Assembly (NCBI GenBank): GCA_020635915.1
Contig: JACJYU010000001.1
Span: 434,001 to 498,000 of the forward strand
DNA from: Flammeovirgaceae bacterium
GTDB lineage: Bacteria; Bacteroidota; Bacteroidia; Cytophagales; Cyclobacteriaceae
Length of the DNA: 64,000 nt
Reading direction: 5' to 3'
Notes under the pieces: model-generated
Seen by the model: the letters and a program-made list of their open reading frames with translations, nothing else
What the model was told of the DNA's origin: nothing
Database searches by the model: none
Position numbers and translations under genes: made by a program
In this document: piece by piece, positions 16,280-24,677 of the stretch
Numbering within the stretch: the stretch's first letter is position 1
How the letters are laid out: every line of letters begins with the position of its first letter

Positions 16280-17248
16280 ATGACCTGGTTTCGTGATTTT
16301 GGATTATTTGAGGGGGTGCTCGTTTTGCTTTTCCTGGGGGCCTACATCGCCTACATCTTAAAGGTGGTACGTATAGCAAAAAGGCTAAACACCCCCTACG
16401 GCAACATCTTCTACAAGCTGGTCCTTCGCTCCCTGTTGTTTGCGTTGTTGCTGGTGGCCTTCCTCGGCCCTTCTTTTGGCGATTCGCGGAAGGAAGTAAA
16501 ATCGGTGGGAAAGGACATCATGATCTGCGTGGACCTGTCCAAATCCATGGACGCCTTCGACATCCAGCCCAGCCGCCTGGAGAAAGTGAAGTTTGAAATG
16601 AGGCGGATCGTGGACGCTTTCAGCTCCGACCGCATCGGCATCATTATTTTTTCCTCGGAGGCCTTCATGCAAAGCCCCCTTACCTACGACCAAAATGCCC
16701 TCAACCTTTTTATAGAGACCATGAACACGGGGCTAGTCCCCTCCTCCGGAACGGATTTTGGGCCACCCTTGCGAATGGCGCTGACCAAACTCAACGACCA
16801 GGAGGGCCCCAGCTCAAGGCAAAAGTCCAAAGTGATCATCCTCATCAGTGACGGGGAGGACTTTGGCGAAAATACAGGCGAAAGCATTAAACAAATACAG
16901 GACGAAGGCATCAAATTGTTCACCTTGGGGGTAGGCACCCGCCAGGGAAGCCGTTTGTATGCTGGCAGTGGTTTTAAAACCGACAGGCAGGGCAACACGG
17001 TGATCACCCGCCTGGATTCCCGGTCACTGGAATCCCTGGCCGACCGTACCGGTGGGGAATATTTCGAGATCAATGAAACCAAAAATGACGTATCGCGATT
17101 GATACATACGATAAGCGGGATAGAGGGGGAACTTCGCGATACCCGTTTTGTGGACGTGAGCGCCAACCGCTATTATTATTTTCTTGTATTTGCACTATTT
17201 TTGCTTGTTGTGGACATAATCATTAATGTGAAGACCGTGAAAATATGA
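16280..17248 (+). CDS. Bat-operon vWA-domain membrane protein (BatA/BatB-like)
   Basis: 322 aa from the ATG at 16280, preceded by an AAAAGGAAC purine run (a TTG at 16262 is the other option). TM helices lie at about 8-27 and 46-64. A vWA domain follows with MIDAS DLSKS (85-89), the SSGTDFGPPL Thr segment and the SDGEDFG Asp. A C-terminal TM (about 299-320) follows. In Bacteroidota such proteins pair with MoxR ATPases and TPR proteins in the Bat aerotolerance/stress cluster; only the TPR partner is adjacent here. The next gene overlaps by 4 nt. Confidence 0.9.
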   Translation: MTWFRDFGLFEGVLVLLFLGAYIAYILKVVRIAKRLNTPYGNIFYKLVLRSLLFALLLVAFLGPSFGDSRKEVKSVGKDIMICVDLSKSMDAFDIQPSRLEKVKFEMRRIVDAFSSDRIGIIIFSSEAFMQSPLTYDQNALNLFIETMNTGLVPSSGTDFGPPLRMALTKLNDQEGPSSRQKSKVIILISDGEDFGENTGESIKQIQDEGIKLFTLGVGTRQGSRLYAGSGFKTDRQGNTVITRLDSRSLESLADRTGGEYFEINETKNDVSRLIHTISGIEGELRDTRFVDVSANRYYYFLVFALFLLVVDIIINVKTVKI

Positions 17249-18102
17249 AGTTCGTTGTGGTTTTTTTGACAGCGGCCCTTTTCTTGTCCGACATAGACAA
17301 CATCGCGTTGATCAACAGCCTCAAATCGGAGGCTAAAAAAGCCTATCAATCGGGGAATTATAAAGTGGCTGCGGAAAAATACAGGTTTTTGGTTGACTCC
17401 CTCCAGGTAAACGAAGACGGGGTAATGCTGAACCTGGCCAATGCGCTCTTTCAGGCCAACGACACTGCCCATGCCAGGCCCCGGTACCAGGCGCTGGCGC
17501 AAAGCCGTTCGCCCAAGATGCGGTCGTTGTCGAATTTACAGTTGGGCGTAGTGGCCAACCGGGCGGGAAAATACGAAGAGGCCCTGGAGTACTTCAAGCA
17601 AGCGCTTCGTGCCGACCCCACCAACGAAGAGGCGCGGTACAATTATGAAATGGTAAAGAAAAAACTGGAAGACCAGAAGAAGCAGGAGCAGCAAAACAAA
17701 GACAACAAGGACCAGGAAAAACAGGACAAGAAAGACCAGGAGCAAAAAAACAAGGACAAAGAAAAGCAAGACCAGAAAGACAAGCAGGATCAAAAAGACA
17801 AGCAAGACCAGGATAAAAAAGACCAGGAGAAGAAAGACCAGGACAAGCAAAACAAAGATAAAGAGGAGCAGGCAAAGAAAGACAAAGAGAAGGCCGAACA
17901 AGAAAAGCAAAAGAAAGACCAGGAAGACAAAGAAAAGCAGGACATCCCTCCCTCCGTTAAGGACAAGCTCAAAGACATGGACATGAGCGAGGAGAAAGCG
18001 AAGATGATATTGGAGGCCATGAGAAACCAGGAAATCCAATACCTGCAACAAAACAAACGCAAGGCCACCAAGCCCAAGGACAAAGGAAAACCCGATTGGT
18101 GA
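17245..18102 (+). CDS. TPR protein with long Lys/Asp/Gln/Glu low-complexity region (BatC/BatE-like)
   Basis: 285 aa. Signal-like N-terminus, TPR repeats at about 24-132 (for example GKYEEALEYFKQALRADPTN), then a highly charged stretch of roughly 138-234 built almost only from K, D, Q, E and N, and a short C-terminal helix region. Bat-cluster TPR proteins often carry such tails. ATGA overlap with the vWA gene shows coupling. The tail probably folds as a single charged helix or is disordered (inference). Confidence 0.87.
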   Translation: MKFVVVFLTAALFLSDIDNIALINSLKSEAKKAYQSGNYKVAAEKYRFLVDSLQVNEDGVMLNLANALFQANDTAHARPRYQALAQSRSPKMRSLSNLQLGVVANRAGKYEEALEYFKQALRADPTNEEARYNYEMVKKKLEDQKKQEQQNKDNKDQEKQDKKDQEQKNKDKEKQDQKDKQDQKDKQDQDKKDQEKKDQDKQNKDKEEQAKKDKEKAEQEKQKKDQEDKEKQDIPPSVKDKLKDMDMSEEKAKMILEAMRNQEIQYLQQNKRKATKPKDKGKPDW

Positions 18103-18106
18103 GGAT

Positions 18107-18146
18107 GGTTTTAGGTTTCAAGTTTTTGGTTTCAGGTTTTAAGTAA
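18107..18146. repeat. Small degenerate heptad array A8
   Basis: GGTTTTAGGTTTCAAG followed by related units between the TPR gene and the thiolase gene. It is the AGGTTTC/AAGTTTT subfamily seen at the edges of arrays A2, A6 and A7. Here it lies on the sense strand of its flanking genes, opposite to region 1. Confidence 0.75.
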
Positions 18147-18206
18147 GGAGTAGGGCACTATAAAAAAGGGCGAATGCCCGGCACGATTAATCCAGGACAA
18201 CCCATT

Positions 18207-19385
18207 ATGAAAGAAGTATATATCGTATCCGCAACAAGGACCCCCATAGGCAGTTTTGGCGGAAAGCTTGCCGGTTTAAGTGCCATTCAATTAGGTGCCG
18301 CTGCCGTAAAGGGGGCACTGGGCCGCATCGGGCTTGACCCCGCGGCCGTGCAGGAAGTGTACATGGGCAACGTGATTTCCGCAGGGTTGGGCCAGGCCCC
18401 TGCCACCCAGGTGGCCGTTGCCGCTGGCCTGGGGTACCAGGTTCCCTGTACGCAAGTCAACAAAGTGTGTGCTTCGGGGATGAAGGCCATTATGGTAGGG
18501 GCACAGTCCATCATGCTGGGCCAAAATGACGTGGTGGTGGCGGGGGGAATGGAGAGCATGAGCAACGTGCCTTACTATTTGCCCAAGGCACGGTTTGGGT
18601 ACAAGTTTGGCAACGGGGAACTGGTGGATGGCCTGTCGCACGATGGGCTTAACGATGTGTACAACCACTGTGCCATGGGCGTATGCTCTGACAACACCGC
18701 CAGGGAGATGGGCATATCACGGGAAGCCCAGGACGCGTTCGCCATTGGTTCCTACAAAAGGGCTGCTGCCTCCTGGGCGGCAGGCAAGTTCAAGGACGAG
18801 GTGGTGCCTGTGGAAATAAAAGGACGGAAGGGCGATGTGACCCTCGTTGACGAGGACGAGGAATACAAGAACGTGTTTTTTGAAAAGGTCCCTGCCCTGA
18901 AGCCCGCTTTTGGCAAGGATGGCACGGCCACTGCGGCCAATTCTTCCACGCTGAATGACGGGGCCGCAGCCGTAGTGCTGATGGGCAAGGAAAAGGCCGT
19001 GGAACTGGGGCTGAAGCCCCTTGCAAAAATCCTGGGGTTTGCCGATGCCGCACAGGACCCCATGTGGTTCACCACGGCACCTTCATTGGCCATACCCCGG
19101 GCGATGAAAATGGCGGGCGTAGGCAAAAATGACGTGGGGTATTACGAAATCAACGAAGCCTTTTCGGCAGTGGCATTGGCCAACAACAAGAAGCTTGACC
19201 TGGATGCCAGCAAGGTAAACGTCAATGGGGGGGCGGTGGCCCTGGGCCATCCCCTGGGCGCCTCGGGCGCGCGCATTACCGTCACACTGGCCAATGTGCT
19301 CAAGCAAAACAATGCCCGCATAGGCGTGGCCGGCATTTGCAATGGGGGTGGTGGCGCTTCCGCCCTGGTGATAGAAAACCTGTGA
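18207..19385 (+). CDS. Acetyl-CoA acetyltransferase (thiolase)
   Basis: 392 aa from the ATG at 18207 (an upstream frame extension is not conserved). It interconverts two acetyl-CoA and acetoacetyl-CoA or acts in beta-oxidation. Active-site Cys88 in NKVCASGMKA, His in GHPLGASGAR and the second Cys in GICNGGGGAS are all present. It stands alone without hydroxyacyl-CoA dehydrogenase neighbours, so the biosynthetic or degradative role is open. Confidence 0.95.
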   Translation: MKEVYIVSATRTPIGSFGGKLAGLSAIQLGAAAVKGALGRIGLDPAAVQEVYMGNVISAGLGQAPATQVAVAAGLGYQVPCTQVNKVCASGMKAIMVGAQSIMLGQNDVVVAGGMESMSNVPYYLPKARFGYKFGNGELVDGLSHDGLNDVYNHCAMGVCSDNTAREMGISREAQDAFAIGSYKRAAASWAAGKFKDEVVPVEIKGRKGDVTLVDEDEEYKNVFFEKVPALKPAFGKDGTATAANSSTLNDGAAAVVLMGKEKAVELGLKPLAKILGFADAAQDPMWFTTAPSLAIPRAMKMAGVGKNDVGYYEINEAFSAVALANNKKLDLDASKVNVNGGAVALGHPLGASGARITVTLANVLKQNNARIGVAGICNGGGGASALVIENL

Positions 19386-19453
19386 CGGCACGCGCAGCGG
19401 AAAGCACAACATCGCGGTTGGTTGTTCGTTGGTGAACCATTAGGAGCTGCATC

Positions 19454-20767
19454 ATGGTACTCAGGAACCTTGCCATCGTATTTATTTTCATTCATTTTAC
19501 CGCTTCCGGGCAGCGCGTGGTCAGGAAGTATTTTGACCCCCTGAAGCAACAGGTAGAGGAAGAGTACACCGTTTCCGCACAGGATGGCAAAACCCTTGAT
19601 GGCCCCTACAAGCGCTACTACCCCAATGGCCACACCGAAGTTGAAGGGAATTTCTCCAACGGGTACCGGTCGGGGGTGTTCCGTGAATACAACGAGGAGG
19701 GGGTATTGGTCCGGAAGATCAGTTACCTCAACGGCAAGCGGCACGGCCCCGTGGAGGTGTACGATGACAACGGCATCCCCATCCAGCGTGCTTTTTACCA
19801 ACACAACCTGCTGGTGGACAGTGTCCATTCCTTTTTTGAATCGGGGGCGGTCAAAAGCGAGTCGTACTTTGCAAAAGGCAAGCCCGATGGGCTGGTGAAG
19901 GAATTCTATCCCACCGGTACCCTCCGAAAGGAGATCACCTACAAAAACAAGAAGCCCAACGGGCTCACCATCACCTATTATGAAGACGGGGCAAAGGAGT
20001 CTGAGGCCAATTTTCGGGACGGGGTGCTTACCGATTTTTATAAGACCTATTACCCCAACGGCCAATTGGAGACCCTCTCCACCATAAACCCTGACGGGAG
20101 GACCGGCAACTTCAAAAACTATGACGAGGAAGGGCACCTGCTGCTCGATGCCCACTTCCTCGACAGCAAGCTTCATGGCAGCAACACCGCGTATTACCCC
20201 GATGGCACCCTCCGCCACAATTTCCAATTCAAGGAAGGGAACAAGACGGGCGTGAACATTGCCTACCATCCCAATGGAAAAATAAAAACCCGCGAGCAGG
20301 TATCATTGAACGGCCAGTCCATGACGCGGGACGAATTCAATGAACAAGGGGCGCAACTTGCGCGAAAAACCTACAAGAAGGAAAAACCCGATGGGGTGTG
20401 GACGTATTTTGCAGCAGATGGAAAAACCCCACTGGTAAAGGAAACCTACGAAAATGGAAAGCTGCACGGGACGAAGACGACCTATTACCCATCGGGCAAA
20501 AAGGAATTGGAGGAAACCTATCAATACGGGCTCATCACGGGGCTGGTGAAAAGCTATTATGAAAGCGGGAAGACAAAATGGGAGTGCGGGTACCGCGCTG
20601 GGCGGCAGCACGGGATTTATACCGCCTATTATGAAGACGGCAAGGTCAAAGAGCAAGGGGAATACATTGCCGGAAAGAAGCACAAAGACTGGGTGGAGTA
20701 CGATGAAGAGGGCAAGGTGGTGAAGACCTACACCTTCAAAGCGGGCATTTTGATAGGGGAAAAATAA
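19454..20767 (+). CDS. YwqK/MORN-repeat secreted protein
   Basis: 437 aa with a signal peptide (residues 1-19, ending ASGQ) and about 14 repeats of roughly 23 residues of the form YYPNG-x-x-E, G-x-x-x-G. This is the MORN_2 pattern found in proteins annotated as YwqK-family antitoxin. The antitoxin name comes from Bacillus; no toxin gene is adjacent, so function is unknown. Probably a beta-rich periplasmic or surface protein. Confidence 0.85.
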   Translation: MVLRNLAIVFIFIHFTASGQRVVRKYFDPLKQQVEEEYTVSAQDGKTLDGPYKRYYPNGHTEVEGNFSNGYRSGVFREYNEEGVLVRKISYLNGKRHGPVEVYDDNGIPIQRAFYQHNLLVDSVHSFFESGAVKSESYFAKGKPDGLVKEFYPTGTLRKEITYKNKKPNGLTITYYEDGAKESEANFRDGVLTDFYKTYYPNGQLETLSTINPDGRTGNFKNYDEEGHLLLDAHFLDSKLHGSNTAYYPDGTLRHNFQFKEGNKTGVNIAYHPNGKIKTREQVSLNGQSMTRDEFNEQGAQLARKTYKKEKPDGVWTYFAADGKTPLVKETYENGKLHGTKTTYYPSGKKELEETYQYGLITGLVKSYYESGKTKWECGYRAGRQHGIYTAYYEDGKVKEQGEYIAGKKHKDWVEYDEEGKVVKTYTFKAGILIGEK

Positions 20768-20829
20768 TGTGCGGCAGGGCGTTGGGCGTTCCCCTCCCCC
20801 TCCCTATTTTGCAGCACAATGACCACTTC

Positions 20830-21765
20830 ATGAAGGCTATCAAGGAGACCCATTTCAGCTTTAAGGGCCAGACCGGTTTTTACCGGGGCAAAGTTAGGGA
20901 CATCTATTTTTTTGGCGACACCATGGCCATGGTGGCCACGGACCGGATTTCGGCTTTTGATGTCATCCTGCCGAAGGCGATCCCCGACAAGGGGCGGGTG
21001 CTTAACCAAATTGCTGCCGAAAACCTTGAAGCCACAAAAGACCTTGTGCCCAACTGGGTGCTTTCAACACCTGACCCCAACGTGACCATTGGTTTCAAGT
21101 GCGAGCCCTTTCCCGTGGAAATGGTCATTAGGGGGTACCTGGCCGGTCATGCCTGGAGGGAATACCAGGCCGGCAAGCGAACACTCTGTGGGGTGCCCAT
21201 GCCCGAAGGGCTAAAGGAAAACGACAAGCTGCCACAGCCTATCATCACCCCCACCACCAAAGCCAAGGTAGGGCATGACGAAGACATTTCGAGGGAAAAC
21301 ATTTTGGGAAGGGGCCTTGTCACCGCAACCGATTACAAAAAGCTTGAAGGATATACCCGTGCGCTGTATGACCGTGGCACCCTACTGGCCGAAAAGCGGG
21401 GACTGATACTGGTGGACACCAAATATGAATTTGGAAAACACGAGGGCAGTATTTACCTGATCGATGAAATCCACACCCCGGACTCCTCACGGTATTTTTA
21501 CAAGGAAGGGTACGAAAAAAGGCAGGCCGAAGGGCGGCAACAGAAGCAGCTCTCAAAGGAATTTGTGCGGCAGTGGCTGATCTCGAACGGGTTTCAGGGG
21601 CAGGAAGGGCAGCAGGTACCGGAGATGACCGATGACGTGGTGCAGTCCATCTCCGACCGGTACAAGGAACTGTACCAACAGGTAACGGGAAAAAAGCTTG
21701 ATCCCATCAATTATGGCACCCTTTCGGAACGAATCGAAAAGAGCATCGTTAATTCCATAAAATAA
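20830..21765 (+). CDS. purC: Phosphoribosylaminoimidazole-succinocarboxamide synthase PurC
   Basis: 311 aa from the ATG at 20830, which begins the conserved part (MKAIKETHF). Joins CAIR and aspartate to SAICAR in purine synthesis. Seen: GKVRDIY, ATDRISAFDV, PVEMVIRGYLAGHAW, LVDTKYEFG and DEIHTPDSSRY. The length fits the longer yeast-like PurC form with a C-terminal extension. An in-frame extension back to 20767 abuts the YwqK gene but is not conserved in character. Confidence 0.96.
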   Translation: MKAIKETHFSFKGQTGFYRGKVRDIYFFGDTMAMVATDRISAFDVILPKAIPDKGRVLNQIAAENLEATKDLVPNWVLSTPDPNVTIGFKCEPFPVEMVIRGYLAGHAWREYQAGKRTLCGVPMPEGLKENDKLPQPIITPTTKAKVGHDEDISRENILGRGLVTATDYKKLEGYTRALYDRGTLLAEKRGLILVDTKYEFGKHEGSIYLIDEIHTPDSSRYFYKEGYEKRQAEGRQQKQLSKEFVRQWLISNGFQGQEGQQVPEMTDDVVQSISDRYKELYQQVTGKKLDPINYGTLSERIEKSIVNSIK

Positions 21766-21791
21766 CCTATTTTTAAAGTTGAAAACCGCTT

Positions 21792-22169
21792 ATGAAGTAC
21801 ACGATAGATAAACAAGAAAAGTACAGTTTGTTGAGCCTCCACGAGGAGAAGATGGACTCCAACATTGCCCCGGACCTGAAGTCGCAAATGATCACCCTGC
21901 ACGCAGAGGGCGTCAAAAACATCATCCTGGACCTGGCCAATGTGAAGTACACCGATTCGAGCGGCCTCAGTGCCCTGCTGGTGGGCAACAGGATCTTCCA
22001 GGAGGATGGTGGTATTTTTGTGCTTTCCAACCTATCCGAACACACCCTGAAACTCATCAAAATCTCGCAACTGGACAGTGTCCTCCACATCCTTCCCAGC
22101 GTGGAAGAGGCCATCGATACCGTCTTCATGCACGAGATCGAAAAAGACATGAAAGACGAAGGGTCCTGA
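21792..22169 (+). CDS. STAS-domain protein (anti-sigma-factor-antagonist type)
   Basis: 125 aa, a single STAS domain. Strands LLSLHEEKMDS, then NIILDLANVKYTDSSGLSALL with the usual phosphorylatable Ser at about 57. In Firmicutes these proteins bind kinase/anti-sigma factors; in Bacteroidota partner and pathway are mostly unknown. It lies 26 nt after purC and before a terminator-like hairpin. Confidence 0.88.
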   Translation: MKYTIDKQEKYSLLSLHEEKMDSNIAPDLKSQMITLHAEGVKNIILDLANVKYTDSSGLSALLVGNRIFQEDGGIFVLSNLSEHTLKLIKISQLDSVLHILPSVEEAIDTVFMHEIEKDMKDEGS

Positions 22170-22191
22170 AAAACCCCAAGGCCTATGCCCT

Positions 22192-22220
22192 ATCCCAACC
22201 TGCCGTTGGGATTTATTGTT
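22192..22220 (+). terminator. Terminator-like hairpin between the STAS gene and rnz
   Basis: Perfect 8-bp stem ATCCCAAC/GTTGGGAT with loop CTGCC, followed by TTATTGTT. It lies only 10 nt before the rnz ATG, so it may be leaky or act at the rnz start. Confidence 0.65.
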
Positions 22221-22230
22221 GACCCAACCC

Positions 22231-23151
22231 ATGCCCTTTCAACTTACCATATTGGGGTCCAGCGGTGCGCTGCCCGCCTATGGAAGGTTTCCTTCCGCAC
22301 AATACCTTAACATCCACAAGCACCATATCCTCATCGACTGTGGGGAAGGGACACAAACGCAATTGAAACGGTTTTCCATCCCCGTCCAAAAGATCGACAA
22401 GGTATTTATCAGCCACCTTCATGGGGACCATTACCTTGGGCTTATGGGGCTGCTGTTCAGCATGCACCTTCAAAAGAGGACACGCGACCTCCACCTCTAC
22501 AGCCAGCCCGGCCTGGACGAGATCATCACCCTCCAACTCAAGCACTCCCGGTCTGCCCTTCATTTCAAGCTCGTGTTCCATCCCATTGCAGGGGAGCGGC
22601 CGGCTTGTTTGTTTGAAGACGATGGGCTCACTGTGCATTCCATACCTTTGAAGCACAAGGTGCCCTGCACAGGGTTTTTGTTCCGCGAAAAGGAAAAGCC
22701 CAGAAGGATGGACAAGGCCCTGTTGCCCGCCAACATGCGGCTTGCCCATATCGCGCAATTGAAGCAAGGCAGGGACGTGGTGGGCGAAAAGGGCCAATTG
22801 CTTTATGCCCATGAAGAATACACCCTTCCCCCGCGCCCTTCCCATTCCTACGCCTATTGCTCCGATACCGTATATGACGAGGCCCTTGTGCCATACCTAC
22901 AAGGCGTGGACTGGCTGTACCACGAAGCCACCTTTATGCAGGAGCATGCGGACAAGGCCACGGCCACCTTGCACAGCACCGCCCTGCAGGCGGCAACCAT
23001 TGCCAAAATGGCGCAGGTAAAAGGTTTGCTCATCGGCCATTTTTCCGCGCGGTACAAGGGGCTCGAAGGCCTTTTGGCAGAAGCCACCGCCATCTTCAAA
23101 AACACGCGGCTTGCAATTGAAGGGGAAATCTATGACATTGGCAGGCCATGA
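22231..23151 (+). CDS. rnz: Ribonuclease Z
   Basis: 306 aa from the ATG at 22231. Zinc-dependent endonuclease that matures tRNA 3' ends. Metal-binding HLHGDH at 62-67 of the metallo-beta-lactamase fold, GSSGALPAYGR near the N-terminus, YCSDT and HEATF downstream and IGHFSARYK near the end. It is relevant here because two of the three nearby tRNAs lack an encoded CCA. Overlaps the next gene by 4 nt. Confidence 0.95.
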   Translation: MPFQLTILGSSGALPAYGRFPSAQYLNIHKHHILIDCGEGTQTQLKRFSIPVQKIDKVFISHLHGDHYLGLMGLLFSMHLQKRTRDLHLYSQPGLDEIITLQLKHSRSALHFKLVFHPIAGERPACLFEDDGLTVHSIPLKHKVPCTGFLFREKEKPRRMDKALLPANMRLAHIAQLKQGRDVVGEKGQLLYAHEEYTLPPRPSHSYAYCSDTVYDEALVPYLQGVDWLYHEATFMQEHADKATATLHSTALQAATIAKMAQVKGLLIGHFSARYKGLEGLLAEATAIFKNTRLAIEGEIYDIGRP

Positions 23152-23933
23152 GCCCTGACCTTGCCCACAAGAAGAACAACCTCTTCATCATCCTGAGCGG
23201 TATTTTCCTTACCAATGCCCTCATAGCGGAAATGATCGGGGTAAAAATATTTTCTTTTGAGAGGACCGTGGGCCTCGCCCCTGCCCACCTTGACGTCCTG
23301 GGGTTCAGCATGGATTTCAACCTGACGGCAGGGGTGGTCATTTGGCCCATTGTTTTTGTGACCACCGATTTGATCAACGAATATTTTGGCAAGCCTGGCG
23401 TGAAGCGCATCAGCTACCTCACCGCTGGTTTGATTGGGTATTCCTTCGTGGTCATTTTCCTTACCATGAACCTGCCCCCGGCCGATTGGTGGCTTGACGC
23501 CAACAACACCGATGCGAATGGCCACTACTTTAACATCAATTTTGCTTTTTATAAAATCTTCGGGCAGGGGCAGCGCATCATCCTGGGCTCGCTCACCGCG
23601 TTCTTGCTGGGCCAATTGGTGGACGTATTTGTATTTCAAAAACTAAGAAAAATCACGGGGCCAAAAAAGCTTTGGCTGAGGGCCACCGGGTCCACGCTGG
23701 TCTCCCAACTGGTGGACAGTTTTGTGGTATTGTTCATTGCTTTTTCGGGGATATTGGGCACTTCACAAATTATTGCCATTGGCATTACCAATTACATTTA
23801 TAAATTTTTGGTGGCCATTGCCCTCACCCCCCTGATTTACATGGGCCATTACATCATCGACAAGTACCTGGGCCGGGAGCACGCCCAACGGATGTCGGAC
23901 GAAGCCAGCGGTGGCAGCCAATCATTTTTTTAG
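23148..23933 (+). CDS. Queuosine-precursor transporter (YhhQ/VUT family)
   Basis: 261 aa, about six TM helices. The family signature VTTDLINEYFGKPGVKR near residue 82 and QLVDVFVFQKLR near residue 159 are clear. Imports preQ0/preQ1 for tRNA modification in characterised relatives. ATGA overlap with rnz puts two tRNA-related genes in one operon. The last 12 nt overlap the convergent methyltransferase gene. Confidence 0.92.
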   Translation: MSPDLAHKKNNLFIILSGIFLTNALIAEMIGVKIFSFERTVGLAPAHLDVLGFSMDFNLTAGVVIWPIVFVTTDLINEYFGKPGVKRISYLTAGLIGYSFVVIFLTMNLPPADWWLDANNTDANGHYFNINFAFYKIFGQGQRIILGSLTAFLLGQLVDVFVFQKLRKITGPKKLWLRATGSTLVSQLVDSFVVLFIAFSGILGTSQIIAIGITNYIYKFLVAIALTPLIYMGHYIIDKYLGREHAQRMSDEASGGSQSFF

Positions 23934-24668
23934 GCGGTACCAGTTGTCGAGCACGATCCCTGCGGCCACGGCAGCGTTGAGCGACTCGGCCCCTTTCTTT
24001 CCCGGGATGGCGATTTTGTGGGTGACCAGGGCCGCAACCCCCGCAGAAACCCCGTTGGCTTCATTTCCGATCACGATTGCCCCCCTGCTGCCGAATGGGC
24101 AGGCGTGCACGTCATCCCCCTGCATGAAAGTACCATAGACGGGGGCCCTCCATTGGGGCAGCAGCGAGGGCAAGTGGGCATGGCCAAATTGCACCCGGGT
24201 GAAGGAGCCCATGGTGGCATTGACCACTTTGGGGTTATAAAAATCGGCCGTATGTTCCGAGGCCACGATTTTACGAAGGCCAAACCAATCGGCAGTCCTG
24301 ATGATGGTGCCCAGGTTGCCGGGGTCGCGGATGTCGTCCAGTATCAAAACAAATTCATCCTGCCCCAGGGTGGGCACCTGGTTTGGTTTTTGCCGTACCA
24401 CGGCCAGGGCACTTTCGTTGGACTGGAAAGAGCCCACCTGGGCCAGTTCTTTTTCCGAAACCATGAGTATGTCGGCATCCACGCGATCGAATAATTTTTC
24501 ATTTGCTTTCCAGAAAGTGGCCGTGGCCAGCAACATCTCCATTTTAAAATCCGACCGGGCCACTTCCGCCACGCCCTTTGCCCCCTCAACGACAAAACAT
24601 TGTTCCTCTTTGCGGTATTTCTTTAATTGCAAGGATTTGATGAATTTGACCTGGTTCTTACTAAGCAT
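23922..24668 (-). CDS. TrmH/SpoU-family RNA 2'-O-methyltransferase
   Basis: 248 aa. N-terminal substrate-binding segment (about 1-95), then the trefoil-knot SPOUT domain with motif 1 DDIRDPGNLGTIIRTADW (about 113-130), motif 2 IVIGNEANGVS and motif 3 IPGKKGAESLNAAVAAGI. Likely methylates rRNA or tRNA ribose; the target is not deducible. Its start is 9 nt from the divergent Omp85-like gene. Confidence 0.93.
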   Translation of the reverse strand: MLSKNQVKFIKSLQLKKYRKEEQCFVVEGAKGVAEVARSDFKMEMLLATATFWKANEKLFDRVDADILMVSEKELAQVGSFQSNESALAVVRQKPNQVPTLGQDEFVLILDDIRDPGNLGTIIRTADWFGLRKIVASEHTADFYNPKVVNATMGSFTRVQFGHAHLPSLLPQWRAPVYGTFMQGDDVHACPFGSRGAIVIGNEANGVSAGVAALVTHKIAIPGKKGAESLNAAVAAGIVLDNWYRLKK

Positions 24669-24677
24669 ACATTGTAA

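Noticed and set aside
19454..20767. Toxin-antitoxin system based on the YwqK name
   Set aside because: The protein has a signal peptide and MORN-like repeats and no toxin gene lies next to it.
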